This document shows, piece by piece, positions 26,028-34,882 of a stretch of 64,000 nucleotides of DNA. Position 1 is the first letter of the stretch; each line of letters begins with the position of its first letter. A model generated the notes under the pieces. It ran no database searches. It was not told where the DNA came from and saw nothing but the letters and a program-made list of their open reading frames with translations. The DNA comes from Streptomyces atratus. GTDB lineage: Bacteria; Actinomycetota; Actinomycetes; Streptomycetales; Streptomycetaceae. The translations under genes and the position numbers were made by a program. The DNA is taken from positions 122,547 through 186,546 of the forward strand of contig NZ_FPJO01000014.1 in assembly GCF_900119365.1 (NCBI RefSeq), read 5' to 3'.

Positions 26028-26062
26028 GCATGACACGCCGGCGCAGCCGAAGGTCGCGCAGC

Positions 26063-27457
26063 TCAGCGGCCGTGCCCGGCGGTTCCCCGGTCACGCTTGT
26101 CGGCCTCCGCTGCCCGGTCGGTCCCGGAGGTCCCCGTTCCGCCGAGGAACGCGGTCCATCCCTTCGCGGGTGCCCGGCCGACTTCGAGCGTGCCGAGCTT
26201 CGCCAGCGTCGCCGGATCCTGCGCGTCCAGCCAGTCGGCGAGCTGCCGGAAGGACACGCAGCGCACGTTCTCCTTCGTGCAGACCGTCGCGATGGTCTCC
26301 TCGACGGCGCGCATGTAGGTGCCACCGTTCCAGGACTCGAAGTGGTTGCCGATGATCAGCGGGGCGCGGTTTCCGTCGTACGAACGGTCGAAGGCCTGGA
26401 GCAGGCCGTCGCGCATCTGGTTGCCCCAGTACTCGTGCCGGTCCGGGTCGCCCTGCGTCGTACCGGATTGGTTGAACATGAAGTTGTAGTCCATCGACAG
26501 GGTCTCGAACTCTCGGCCCGGCACGGGAACGAGCTGCATCGACAGGTCCCAGAGGCCGTCCTTCTTCTTCGGCCAGACCTGGTTGTTGACCCCGCTGGAG
26601 TCGTAGCGGAAGCCCATCGTCCGTGCTGCGGCGACCATGTTCTTCTGCCCCTCCAGGCAGGGTGTGCGGCCGCCGATGAGCTCCTTGTCGTAGTCGAAAG
26701 GAAGCGGCTTCTCCCCTTCGAGGCCGGGGTCGTTGGTCTTCCAGTTCTTCACGAAGGACTTGGCCTGGCTGATCTCGCTCTTCCACTGGTCGACGGACCA
26801 GGTGCCACCGCCGTCGGGACCGCAGAAGTGGCCGTTGAAGTGGGTGCCGATCTCGTCACCGTCCTCCCAGGCCCCGCGCACCTGGGTGATGGTGTTCCGG
26901 ATTCCCTCGGTGTCGTTGAAGCCGATGTCGGAGCTGCCGGCGTTGTGCTTCGGCGGGTCGTAGAGCTGCGCCTTGTCCTCCGGCAGCATGTACACGCCGC
27001 TGAGGAAGTACGTCATGTTCGCGTGGTACTTCTTGCCGACCTCGCGAAAGTGCGAGAACAGCTTCTGGCTGTCCTCGCCCGCGCCGTCCCACGAGAACAC
27101 CACGAACTGCGGTGGCTTCTGACCTGGGGTCAGGCGCTTAGCCACGGGCTGCTTCGGCTGACTGCCGGTGAAGGCGGTCGAGCCGTCACCGATGAGCCGG
27201 AAGACGCCCTTGGGCGCGACTTCAGGGACTTTCCTCCTGGTCTTGGCGGCCGGCTTCTTCGCTCCAGCGGCCGGTTTCGCCACTCCCGGCCCTCCGGCTC
27301 CGCGGCCGGCGTCGGAACCGGAAGAACAACCCGCCACTCCCGCGGTCAGCGCGACGGCCACGGCACCCAGGGCGACCCGCCCGGCGGCGGCCGTCTTCTC
27401 GGTGGCTCTCCTCGCAACGACTCTCTTCGCGGCGACTCTCGTCGTGGCAGCCATCAT
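26063..27457 (-). CDS. Polysaccharide deacetylase-like lipoprotein
   Basis: A 464-aa secreted protein. A basic N-terminus, a hydrophobic helix and lipobox (AGVAGC) are followed by a Lys/Pro/Ala-rich linker to about residue 90. The NodB-like domain has metal-site candidates FSWDGAGED (Asp) and EIGTHFNGHFCG (His-x3-His), and later IIGNHFESWNGG. Several paired cysteines suggest an extracellular fold. Probably acts on cell-wall or surface glycans; the exact substrate is unknown. The start is one of tandem ATGs at 27457/27454, preceded by GGAAGAGGTG. Confidence 0.85.
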   Translation of the reverse strand: MMAATTRVAAKRVVARRATEKTAAAGRVALGAVAVALTAGVAGCSSGSDAGRGAGGPGVAKPAAGAKKPAAKTRRKVPEVAPKGVFRLIGDGSTAFTGSQPKQPVAKRLTPGQKPPQFVVFSWDGAGEDSQKLFSHFREVGKKYHANMTYFLSGVYMLPEDKAQLYDPPKHNAGSSDIGFNDTEGIRNTITQVRGAWEDGDEIGTHFNGHFCGPDGGGTWSVDQWKSEISQAKSFVKNWKTNDPGLEGEKPLPFDYDKELIGGRTPCLEGQKNMVAAARTMGFRYDSSGVNNQVWPKKKDGLWDLSMQLVPVPGREFETLSMDYNFMFNQSGTTQGDPDRHEYWGNQMRDGLLQAFDRSYDGNRAPLIIGNHFESWNGGTYMRAVEETIATVCTKENVRCVSFRQLADWLDAQDPATLAKLGTLEVGRAPAKGWTAFLGGTGTSGTDRAAEADKRDRGTAGHGR

Positions 27458-27739
27458 CCGCCCACCTCTTCCTTGCCGGTAATTTGCATCGAAGTGCCGA
27501 CACGGCGCGGTCAAGCTCGCACACGGCTCCGTCGGATCAGCACGGCAGGCCGAATGAAAAGATGCTTATTCACTTGAATGGCTGATCAAATGGGCCATTT
27601 GACCTCAAGCATGGACACGGATCTTTACTCTCCATTACGATCTGTTTACTGAGAGTTGAGAAATCCCGCCGCTGCACGCCGTGACCCATGGCCGCGTCCC
27701 CACATTCCGCGACCGCGCTGCCCCGGAGGAGACGGGAAC

Positions 27740-30424
27740 ATGTCCGCTTGCGTCCCCACTCGTCACAACCGCACATCCCGTAGTTCGCGCCCGCCGCGTG
27801 CCTCGGGAGTCAAGCGACCACACAGCCCGCCGCCACCGCGCGGCGGACGATTCCGTATCGCGGGCGCCGATCTGTCCGCATCGATCACGGTCTTCCTGCT
27901 CGCCGTCCCCATGTCGCTCGGCCTCGCCGTCGCCATGGACGCCCCGCTGGAAGCCGGCCTCATCTCCGCCACGATCGGCGGCATCGTCGCCGGACTGCTC
28001 GGCGGCACGCCCCTCCAGGTCAGTGGCCCGTCCGCCGGACTGACCGTGGTCACAGCCGAGTTGATCCAGGTCTACGGCTGGCGCACCACCTGCGCGATCA
28101 CCATCGGCGCCGGGCTTCTGCAGATCCTGCTGGGCTCGCTGCGGGCGGCGCGCAGCGCCCTCGCCGTCAGCCCCGCCGTCGTCCACGGCACCCTCGCCGG
28201 TATCGGCGTGGCCATCGCGCTCGCCCAGCTGCACATCGTGCTCGGCGGTTCGCCGCAGAGTTCCGCCGTCGCCAACACCCTGGCGCTTCCCGACCAGTTG
28301 GGCCGGGTGAGCCCCGCCGCGCCGCTCATCGGTGTGCTGACCATCGCGATCCTGGTCCTGTGGCCACGGATTCCGGGCCGGATCGGCAGCGGTGTACGAC
28401 GGATTCCGGCCGCCCTCGCCGCGGTGGTGACCGCTACGGCGGTGGCTGCGATCGCCGCCCCCGGGATCGCTCGGGTCGATCTGCCGTCCTGGCGCTCGCA
28501 CGCCCTGCCGGAGATGCCGCACGGCCCCGTACTCGCCCTGGCCACGGCCGTGTTCACGGTGATGCTGGTGGCCAGCCTGGAGTCACTGCTCGCCGCAGTG
28601 GCCGTGGACAAACTGTCGGCCCAGCCTTCGCACTCGGCCTCACCTTCGCACTCGGCCCCGGCCTCGGCACCGCCCGCGCCGTCCGGCTCACCGGGCTCAG
28701 CCGACTCGACCACCGCGCCCACGCTGCCCGCCAGACGCTCCGATCTCGACCGTGAGCTGCGGGCCCAGGGAATCGCCAACACCTTGTCCGGGCTGGTGGG
28801 CGGGCTGGCCGTGTCCGGCGGCGCGGTGCGCAGTTCGGCGAACGTACGCGCCGGGGCGACCGGGCGTGCTTCCACCGTGCTGCACGGCGTCTGGGTGCTG
28901 CTCGCCACCGGGCTGCTGGTCACGGTGCTGGAGTGGATTCCACTGGCCGCGCTCGCCGCGCTGGTGATGATGGTCGGTATCAAGATGGTGAGCTTCGCCC
29001 ACATCCGCAACGTCCACAAGCACCGCGAAGTCCTGGTGTACGGGGCGACGATCACCGGCGTGATCCTCTTCGGCGTGCTGAAGGGCGTGGCGATCGGCAT
29101 CACGGTGGCGGTGGCGGTCGCCCTGCACCGGCTGGCCCGCACCCGGATCACGGTCACCGATCAGGGCGGGCAGCATCTGGTCGTCGTACGGGGCCAGTTG
29201 ACGTTCCTCGCGGTGCCCCGGCTCAGCCGCACACTCGGCCAGCTGCCCCAGGGCGGCGATGCTGTCGTCGAACTGGACGGCTTCTTCATAGACCATGCGG
29301 CATACGAGGCGATCCAGGACTGGAGCACCGCTCAGACCGCGCACGGCGGCAGGGTCGTGTTCACCGGCAGGTCCGGCGGCCGGATCGCCGAGCCCTCCTC
29401 GGCGGCGCACTCCTGTTGTCGCCCCTGGACACCCTGGCGCAACCACCACTGCCACGACGAGCCCGGCAGTGCGCCCGAGGCCGGCCACGGCCTCGGCGGC
29501 CACTTCATCAGCCCCTCCGCCGAAGCCCACCCCGGCACCGACCGGATCAACACATCCCACGACACTCCCCGCAACGCCTCCACCCCCGCCTCCACCCTCG
29601 CCTGCACCCTTGACCCACGCCCCACCGCCGCCCCCGGCCCGGACCCCACTGTCCACCGCTCCCCCGGCCGGACGACCGGCCCGCACTCCGCGGCCGGCCG
29701 CCGCCCCGGCGGCAATCAGCTGATCAGCGGCCTCAGTTCGTTCCAGCGCAACACTGCTCCGCTGGTGCGCAACGAGCTGGCCCGGCTGGCCGCCGAGGGG
29801 CAGCGCCCCTCCCAGCTCTTCATCACCTGCGCGGACTCCCGCCTGGTCACCAGCATGATCACGGCGAGCGGCCCGGGCGACCTGTTCACCGTGCGGAACA
29901 TCGGCAATCTGGTGCCCCTGCCGAACGCCGAGTCGGGCGACGACTCGGTGGGCGCGGCGATCGAGTACGCGGTGGACGTACTGAAGGTGGAGTCCATCAC
30001 CGTCTGCGGGCACTCCGGCTGCGGAGCGATGCAGGCGCTGCTCGGCACCAGACCGGACCCGGGCACTCCGCCCACGTCCCTGTGGCGGTGGCTGAGACAT
30101 GGGCTGCCGAGCCTGGAGCGGATGGCGTCCCGGCACCACGCCTGGGCCCGGATCTCCGGGCGGCTGCCGGCCGATGCGCTGGAGCAGCTCTGCCTCACCA
30201 ATGTGGTCCAGCAACTGGACCACCTGCGGGCACACGAATCCGTGGCTCGGCGGCTCGCCGAAGGCACGCTTCGGCTGCACGGCATGTACTTCCACGTGGG
30301 CGAGGCGCAGGCGTATCTGCTGACCGAGGGGGCGAGCAGCGGGCTGGAGCTCGACGAGGTCTTCGACCGCGTGGGCCCCGGCGAGCCCTCCGGTCCGGGC
30401 GAGTTGGAACGGAGCGGCGTCTGA
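27740..30424 (+). CDS. SulP anion transporter fused to a beta-carbonic anhydrase
   Basis: An 894-aa fusion. Residues ~45-470 form a SulP/SLC26 transporter with many hydrophobic helices (AVPMSLGLAVAM, SGPSAGLTVV), interrupted by a Ser/Pro/Ala-rich loop. Residues ~480-560 form a STAS domain. A ~130-residue His/Pro/Thr-rich linker leads to a beta-carbonic anhydrase from about residue 670, with zinc ligands Cys697, Asp699 (CADSR), His758 and Cys761 (CGHSGCGAM). The likely role is bicarbonate uptake coupled to CO2/bicarbonate interconversion. The ATG at 27740 has GGAGGAGACGG upstream. Sulfate transport cannot be excluded from sequence alone. Confidence 0.9.
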   Translation: MSACVPTRHNRTSRSSRPPRASGVKRPHSPPPPRGGRFRIAGADLSASITVFLLAVPMSLGLAVAMDAPLEAGLISATIGGIVAGLLGGTPLQVSGPSAGLTVVTAELIQVYGWRTTCAITIGAGLLQILLGSLRAARSALAVSPAVVHGTLAGIGVAIALAQLHIVLGGSPQSSAVANTLALPDQLGRVSPAAPLIGVLTIAILVLWPRIPGRIGSGVRRIPAALAAVVTATAVAAIAAPGIARVDLPSWRSHALPEMPHGPVLALATAVFTVMLVASLESLLAAVAVDKLSAQPSHSASPSHSAPASAPPAPSGSPGSADSTTAPTLPARRSDLDRELRAQGIANTLSGLVGGLAVSGGAVRSSANVRAGATGRASTVLHGVWVLLATGLLVTVLEWIPLAALAALVMMVGIKMVSFAHIRNVHKHREVLVYGATITGVILFGVLKGVAIGITVAVAVALHRLARTRITVTDQGGQHLVVVRGQLTFLAVPRLSRTLGQLPQGGDAVVELDGFFIDHAAYEAIQDWSTAQTAHGGRVVFTGRSGGRIAEPSSAAHSCCRPWTPWRNHHCHDEPGSAPEAGHGLGGHFISPSAEAHPGTDRINTSHDTPRNASTPASTLACTLDPRPTAAPGPDPTVHRSPGRTTGPHSAAGRRPGGNQLISGLSSFQRNTAPLVRNELARLAAEGQRPSQLFITCADSRLVTSMITASGPGDLFTVRNIGNLVPLPNAESGDDSVGAAIEYAVDVLKVESITVCGHSGCGAMQALLGTRPDPGTPPTSLWRWLRHGLPSLERMASRHHAWARISGRLPADALEQLCLTNVVQQLDHLRAHESVARRLAEGTLRLHGMYFHVGEAQAYLLTEGASSGLELDEVFDRVGPGEPSGPGELERSGV

Positions 30425-30562
30425 ACCACCTTTGCCCCGGGTCCGTGAGACCTTGTGGTCCTGCCTCCGCACTGCGGCGCACTGCGTCGCACCGCGCCGG
30501 TCGCGTCGCACCACGTCGCACCGCGCCCGTCGCGCCGCGTTGCGCCGCATGTGGATGCGGGA

Positions 30563-30589
30563 CTGTGTCTCCTAATACACGAGACACAG
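30563..30589. promoter_or_regulatory. Inverted repeat upstream of acs
   Basis: CTGTGTCTC (30563-30571) and its exact complement (30581-30589) are separated by 9 nt, in the 260-bp gap before acs (start 30686). A regulator-binding site is likely; which regulator is unknown. Confidence 0.5.
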
Positions 30590-30685
30590 GTCTAAACCAA
30601 TTCCGGGAAGACACTTGTCACCCGGCCTTTGGCCTGATGAGCTATGCCCCGGGACACAACGGACACCCTGGGAATGGGAGATGTC

Positions 30686-32641
30686 GTGAGCAACGAAAGC
30701 CTGGCCAATCTGCTCAAGGAGGAGCGGCGGTTCGCACCGCCTGCCGATCTGGCCGCCAATGCCAACGTCAAAGCGGAGGCGTACGAGCAGGCCGAGGCGG
30801 ACCGGCTGGGCTTCTGGGCCGAGCAGGCCCGTCGCCTGACCTGGGCCACGGAGCCGACCGAGACGCTCGACTGGAGCAACCCGCCCTTCGCGAAGTGGTT
30901 CGCGGACGGCAAGCTCAACGTCGCGTACAACTGCGTGGACCGTCACGTCGAGGCCGGCAACGGCGACCGGGTCGCCATCCACTTCGAGGGCGAGCCGGGC
31001 GACAGCCGCGCCATCACCTACGCACAGCTCAAGGACGAGGTCTCCCGGGCCGCCAACGCGCTCATCGAGCTCGGTGTCGGCAAGGGCGACCGGGTCGCCG
31101 TCTATCTGCCGATGATCCCGGAGGCCGCCATCGCGATGCTGGCCTGCGCCCGCATCGGCGCCGCCCACTCGGTGGTCTTCGGCGGCTTCTCCGCCGAAGC
31201 CATCGCCGCCCGCATCCAGGACGCGGACGCCAAGGTCGTCATCACCGCCGACGGCGGCTACCGCCGCGGCAAGCCGTCCGCGCTCAAGCCCGCCGTGGAC
31301 GACGCCGTCTCCCGTATCGACGGCGTCGAGCACGTCCTCGTGGTGCGGCGCACCGGCCAGGACACCGCGTGGACCGAGGGCCGCGACGTCTGGTGGCACG
31401 AGATCACCGGCCGCCAGTCCGCCGAGCACACCCCCGAGGCCTTCGAGGCGGAGCAGCCGCTCTTCATCCTCTACACCTCCGGCACGACGGGTAAGCCGAA
31501 GGGCATCCTGCACACCTCCGGCGGCTACCTGACGCAGGCGGCGTACACCCACAACGCGGTCTTCGACCTCAAGCCGGAGACCGATGTCTTCTGGTGCACC
31601 GCCGACATCGGCTGGGTGACCGGCCACTCGTACATCGTCTACGGCCCGCTGGCCAACGGCGCGACGCAGGTCATGTACGAGGGCACGCCCGACTCCCCGC
31701 ACCAGGGGCGTTTCTGGGAGATCGTGCAGAAGTACGGCGTCACGATCCTCTACACCGCGCCGACCGCGATCCGCACGTTCATGAAGTGGGGTGACGACAT
31801 CCCCGCCAAGTTCGACCTGAGCAGCCTCCGGATCCTCGGTTCGGTCGGTGAGCCGATCAACCCCGAGGCGTGGATGTGGTACCGCAAGCACATCGGCGCC
31901 GACAAGTGCCCGATCGTGGACACCTGGTGGCAGACCGAGACCGGCGCGATGATGATCGCGCCGCTGCCGGGCGTGACGGAGACCAAGCCTGGCAGCGCCC
32001 AGCGCGCCCTGCCCGGTATCTCGGCCACGGTCGTCGACGACGAGGCCAACGAGGTTCCGAACGGCGGGGGCGGCTACCTCGTCCTCACCGAGCCGTGGCC
32101 GTCGATGCTCCGCACCATCTGGGGTGACGACCAGCGCTTCATCGACACCTACTGGTCGCGCTTCGAGGGCAAGTACTTCGCGGGCGACGGCGCCAAGAAG
32201 GACGAGGACGGTGACATCTGGCTGCTCGGCCGGGTCGACGACGTGATGCTCGTGTCCGGGCACAACATCTCGACCACCGAGGTCGAGTCGGCGCTCGTCT
32301 CGCATCCCTCGGTCGCCGAGGCAGCCGTGGTCGGCGCCGCCGACGAGACGACCGGCCAGTCCATCGTCGCCTTCGTGATTCTGCGCGGCACGGCCGACGC
32401 CTCCGACGAGCTCGTCGCCGAGCTGCGCAACCACGTCGGTGCCACACTCGGCCCGATCGCCAAGCCGAAGCGGATCCTTCCGGTCGCCGAGCTGCCGAAG
32501 ACCCGCTCGGGCAAGATCATGCGCCGCCTGCTGCGCGACGTCGCCGAGAACCGCGAGGTGGGAGACGTCACCACGCTGAGCGACTCCTCGGTGATGGACC
32601 TGATCCAGGCCCAGCTGCCGTCGTCCCCCTCCGAGGACTGA
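30686..32641 (+). CDS. acs: Acetyl-CoA synthetase (AMP-forming)
   Basis: Converts acetate, ATP and CoA to acetyl-CoA, AMP and PPi, the PPi being a substrate for the pyrophosphatase encoded elsewhere in the window. The 651-aa protein has the full set of ANL motifs: YTSGTTGKPKG, WWQTETGAMM, GRVDDVMLVSGHNIS and the C-terminal RSGKIMRRLL, whose Lys is the known reversible-acetylation site. The GTG at 30686 has GGGAG 5 nt upstream, better than the in-frame ATGs at 30644 and 30674. Confidence 0.97.
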   Translation: MSNESLANLLKEERRFAPPADLAANANVKAEAYEQAEADRLGFWAEQARRLTWATEPTETLDWSNPPFAKWFADGKLNVAYNCVDRHVEAGNGDRVAIHFEGEPGDSRAITYAQLKDEVSRAANALIELGVGKGDRVAVYLPMIPEAAIAMLACARIGAAHSVVFGGFSAEAIAARIQDADAKVVITADGGYRRGKPSALKPAVDDAVSRIDGVEHVLVVRRTGQDTAWTEGRDVWWHEITGRQSAEHTPEAFEAEQPLFILYTSGTTGKPKGILHTSGGYLTQAAYTHNAVFDLKPETDVFWCTADIGWVTGHSYIVYGPLANGATQVMYEGTPDSPHQGRFWEIVQKYGVTILYTAPTAIRTFMKWGDDIPAKFDLSSLRILGSVGEPINPEAWMWYRKHIGADKCPIVDTWWQTETGAMMIAPLPGVTETKPGSAQRALPGISATVVDDEANEVPNGGGGYLVLTEPWPSMLRTIWGDDQRFIDTYWSRFEGKYFAGDGAKKDEDGDIWLLGRVDDVMLVSGHNISTTEVESALVSHPSVAEAAVVGAADETTGQSIVAFVILRGTADASDELVAELRNHVGATLGPIAKPKRILPVAELPKTRSGKIMRRLLRDVAENREVGDVTTLSDSSVMDLIQAQLPSSPSED

Positions 32642-32683
32642 TCACAGCCTGCGAGGACCGGCCACAGCGAGCAGCAGTACGTC

Positions 32684-32722
32684 CCCGAGGGGCATCCGGC
32701 AACGCGCCGGATGCCCCTCGGG
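32684..32722 (+). terminator. Hairpin terminator of acs
   Basis: Perfect 17-bp arms 32684-32700 and 32706-32722 with a 5-nt loop, followed by CATTT, about 45 nt after the acs stop. Confidence 0.8.
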
Positions 32723-32885
32723 CATTTAAGGTGAAGATCACCGGATACAGCCCCGCACGCCCCGGGTACAGTGATTGCCGCGTCAACAAAGCAATAAGAA
32801 ATCTCCACAGGGGTGCCGGGAAGTCTGGTCGGCAAGTGCATCAGCCATGCCATCGCTGCCGTACCGACACCGGAGGTCTCCACCC

Positions 32886-34301
32886 GTGGCCGCGCCCGCC
32901 CCCTCCCCCGCACCCCCTTCTCCCTCCCGCCGCACCTTTCTCGGGAGGCTCTCCCTCCCCGAGCGGAACTACCTCGCCGACGCCCTGCGCACCGAGACCG
33001 TCGGCGGCGTCATCCTGCTGGTCGCCGCGATAGCCGCCCTGGTGTGGGCGAACACCTTCTATTCCGGTTACAGGTCCGTCAGCGACTTCCACTTCGGGCC
33101 GGAGTCGCTGGGCCTCAACCTCTCTGTGGCGCACTGGGCGGCGGACGGGCTGCTCGCGATCTTCTTCTTCGTCGCGGGCGTCGAGCTCAAGCGGGAACTG
33201 GTCGCGGGCGAACTGCGTGATCCCAAGGCGGCCGCACTCCCCGTCGTCGCCGCGCTGTGCGGAATGGCCGTTCCGGCCATCGTCTACACGCTGGTGAACG
33301 TGGTCGGCGGAGGTTCGACGGGCGGTTGGGCCGTCCCCACCGCCACCGACATCGCCTTCGCACTCGCCGTACTCGCGGTCATCGGCACCTCGCTGCCGAA
33401 CGCGCTGCGCGCCTTCCTGCTGACCCTCGCCGTCGTCGACGACCTCTTCGCGATCCTGATCATCGCGGTCTTCTTCACCGAGCAGATCGACTTCATGGCG
33501 CTGCTCGGCGCCTTCGTCGGGCTGGCCGTCTTCTGGCTGCTGCTGCGCAGGAATGTGCGCGGCTGGTACATCTACGTACCGCTCGCCGTGGTCATCTGGG
33601 GCCTGATGTACAACAGCGGCATCCACGCCACGATCGCCGGTGTCGCCATGGGTCTGATGCTCCGCTGCACCCGCCGGGAGGGCGAGACCCACTCGCCCGG
33701 CGAGCACATCGAGCACCTGATCCGCCCGCTGTCGGCCGGTTTCGCCGTGCCGCTGTTCGCTCTCTTCTCGGCCGGTGTCTCCCTCTCCGGCGGCGCCCTG
33801 GCGGACGTCTTCACCCGGCCCGAGACGCTCGGTGTCGTCCTGGGCCTCGTCGTCGGCAAGACCGTGGGCATCTTCGGCGGTACGTGGCTGGCCTCCCGCT
33901 TCACCAAGGCGGAGCTGAACAAGGACCTGGCCTGGGCGGATGTCTTCGCGGTCGCCATGCTCGCCGGGATCGGCTTCACTGTCTCGCTGCTCATCGGTGA
34001 GCTGGCCTTCGTCGGCGACGAGGCCATGATCAACGAGATCAAGGCCGCCGTGCTGCTCGGTTCCCTGACGGCCGCCGTACTCGCCGGCGTACTGCTCAAA
34101 CTCCGGGTACGCAAATACCGGGCGCTGTACGAGGCGGAGGAGCTCGACGAGGACGAGGACGGGGTGCCCGATGTCTACGAGCAGGACGATCCGGAGTACC
34201 ACCTGCGGATGGCGGCGATCCACGAGAAGAAGGCGGCCGAGCACCGCCGCCTTGCCCAACGGGCGGGGGCAGCGAGCAACGAGCCGGACAGTCCGGCATG
34301 A
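32886..34301 (+). CDS. nhaA: Na+/H+ antiporter NhaA
   Basis: A 471-aa sodium/proton exchanger with ~12 hydrophobic helices. The ion-binding paired aspartates are in LAVVDDLFAI, and the discontinuous-helix motif is PTATDIAFALAVL. The C-terminal ~50 residues form an unusually acidic then basic hydrophilic tail (ELDEDEDGVPDVYEQDDPEYH), not part of classical NhaA. The GTG at 32886 is preceded by GGAGG. It is followed after 47 nt by the holin-like gene, likely in one operon. Confidence 0.94.
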   Translation: MAAPAPSPAPPSPSRRTFLGRLSLPERNYLADALRTETVGGVILLVAAIAALVWANTFYSGYRSVSDFHFGPESLGLNLSVAHWAADGLLAIFFFVAGVELKRELVAGELRDPKAAALPVVAALCGMAVPAIVYTLVNVVGGGSTGGWAVPTATDIAFALAVLAVIGTSLPNALRAFLLTLAVVDDLFAILIIAVFFTEQIDFMALLGAFVGLAVFWLLLRRNVRGWYIYVPLAVVIWGLMYNSGIHATIAGVAMGLMLRCTRREGETHSPGEHIEHLIRPLSAGFAVPLFALFSAGVSLSGGALADVFTRPETLGVVLGLVVGKTVGIFGGTWLASRFTKAELNKDLAWADVFAVAMLAGIGFTVSLLIGELAFVGDEAMINEIKAAVLLGSLTAAVLAGVLLKLRVRKYRALYEAEELDEDEDGVPDVYEQDDPEYHLRMAAIHEKKAAEHRRLAQRAGAASNEPDSPA

Positions 34302-34348
34302 TCTGACACCAGATGTGTTGAGCAGCAGAACAGGAGAGGGAGTCAGGG

Positions 34349-34882
34349 ATGAGCGACCCCGGCAACAACGCGGGCAGCGCCGACCGCAGTCTCGGGCAGC
34401 TGGTCGCCGCGGCGACAGCCGAGATGTCCGCACTGGTGCACGACGAGATCGCCCTGGCCAAGGCCGAGGTACGGCAGGACGTCAAGCGCGGGGCGATCGG
34501 CAGCGTGGCGATGATCGTCGCGGCCGTGCTGCTTCTGTTCATGATGCCGATGCTGAGCTTCGCGGCCGCCTACGGGATCCACAACCTGGGCCTGGGCCTG
34601 GCGTGGTCGTTCCTGATCGTGGCCGGCGGGTTCTTCCTCCTGGCCGCCCTGCTGGGGCTGATCGGCTGGCTCAAGTTCAAGAAGCTGAAGCCGCCGGAGA
34701 AGTCCATCGCCTCGGCCAAGCAGACGGCGGCCGTCCTCCAGGGCGTCAAGCCGCACCCGCGGCCGGCCGTCACGGCGGGGACGAGCCGTCCGGCCGTCTC
34801 GGGCAGCACGCTGGCGGGCACCGCCATGGAGAAGGCTCCGGTCCAGGACAAGGCCTCCTCTGTGGCACGCTCGTCCACATGA
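34349..34882 (+). CDS. Holin-like (DUF1469-type) membrane protein
   Basis: A 177-aa protein with an amphipathic N-terminal helix (LVAAATAEMSALVHDEIALAKAEV), two strong transmembrane helices (about residues 50-75 and 82-108) and a polar, disordered C-terminal third. Members are annotated phage holin family or superfamily III but are chromosomal in actinobacteria and not phage-linked here. Its TGA overlaps the ATG of the next gene (ATGA), so the two are translationally coupled. Membrane role unknown. Confidence 0.85.
   Translation: MSDPGNNAGSADRSLGQLVAAATAEMSALVHDEIALAKAEVRQDVKRGAIGSVAMIVAAVLLLFMMPMLSFAAAYGIHNLGLGLAWSFLIVAGGFFLLAALLGLIGWLKFKKLKPPEKSIASAKQTAAVLQGVKPHPRPAVTAGTSRPAVSGSTLAGTAMEKAPVQDKASSVARSST

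Noticed and set aside
24852..26036. 394-codon minus-strand frame with GQPGQPGQ repeats
   Set aside because: Antisense to the CooC-like ATPase; the repeat is only the translated tandem 9-mer.
27656..27739. N-terminal extension of the SulP fusion from TTG
   Set aside because: The ATG at 27740 has a strong ribosome site, and the extension is Arg/Pro-rich with no helix.
28697..30550. 617-codon minus-strand frame
   Set aside because: Antisense to the SulP-carbonic anhydrase gene.
34349..34882. Prophage signal from a holin-like gene
   Set aside because: Embedded in the conserved nhaA-ephE block with no other phage genes; the family is chromosomal in actinobacteria.
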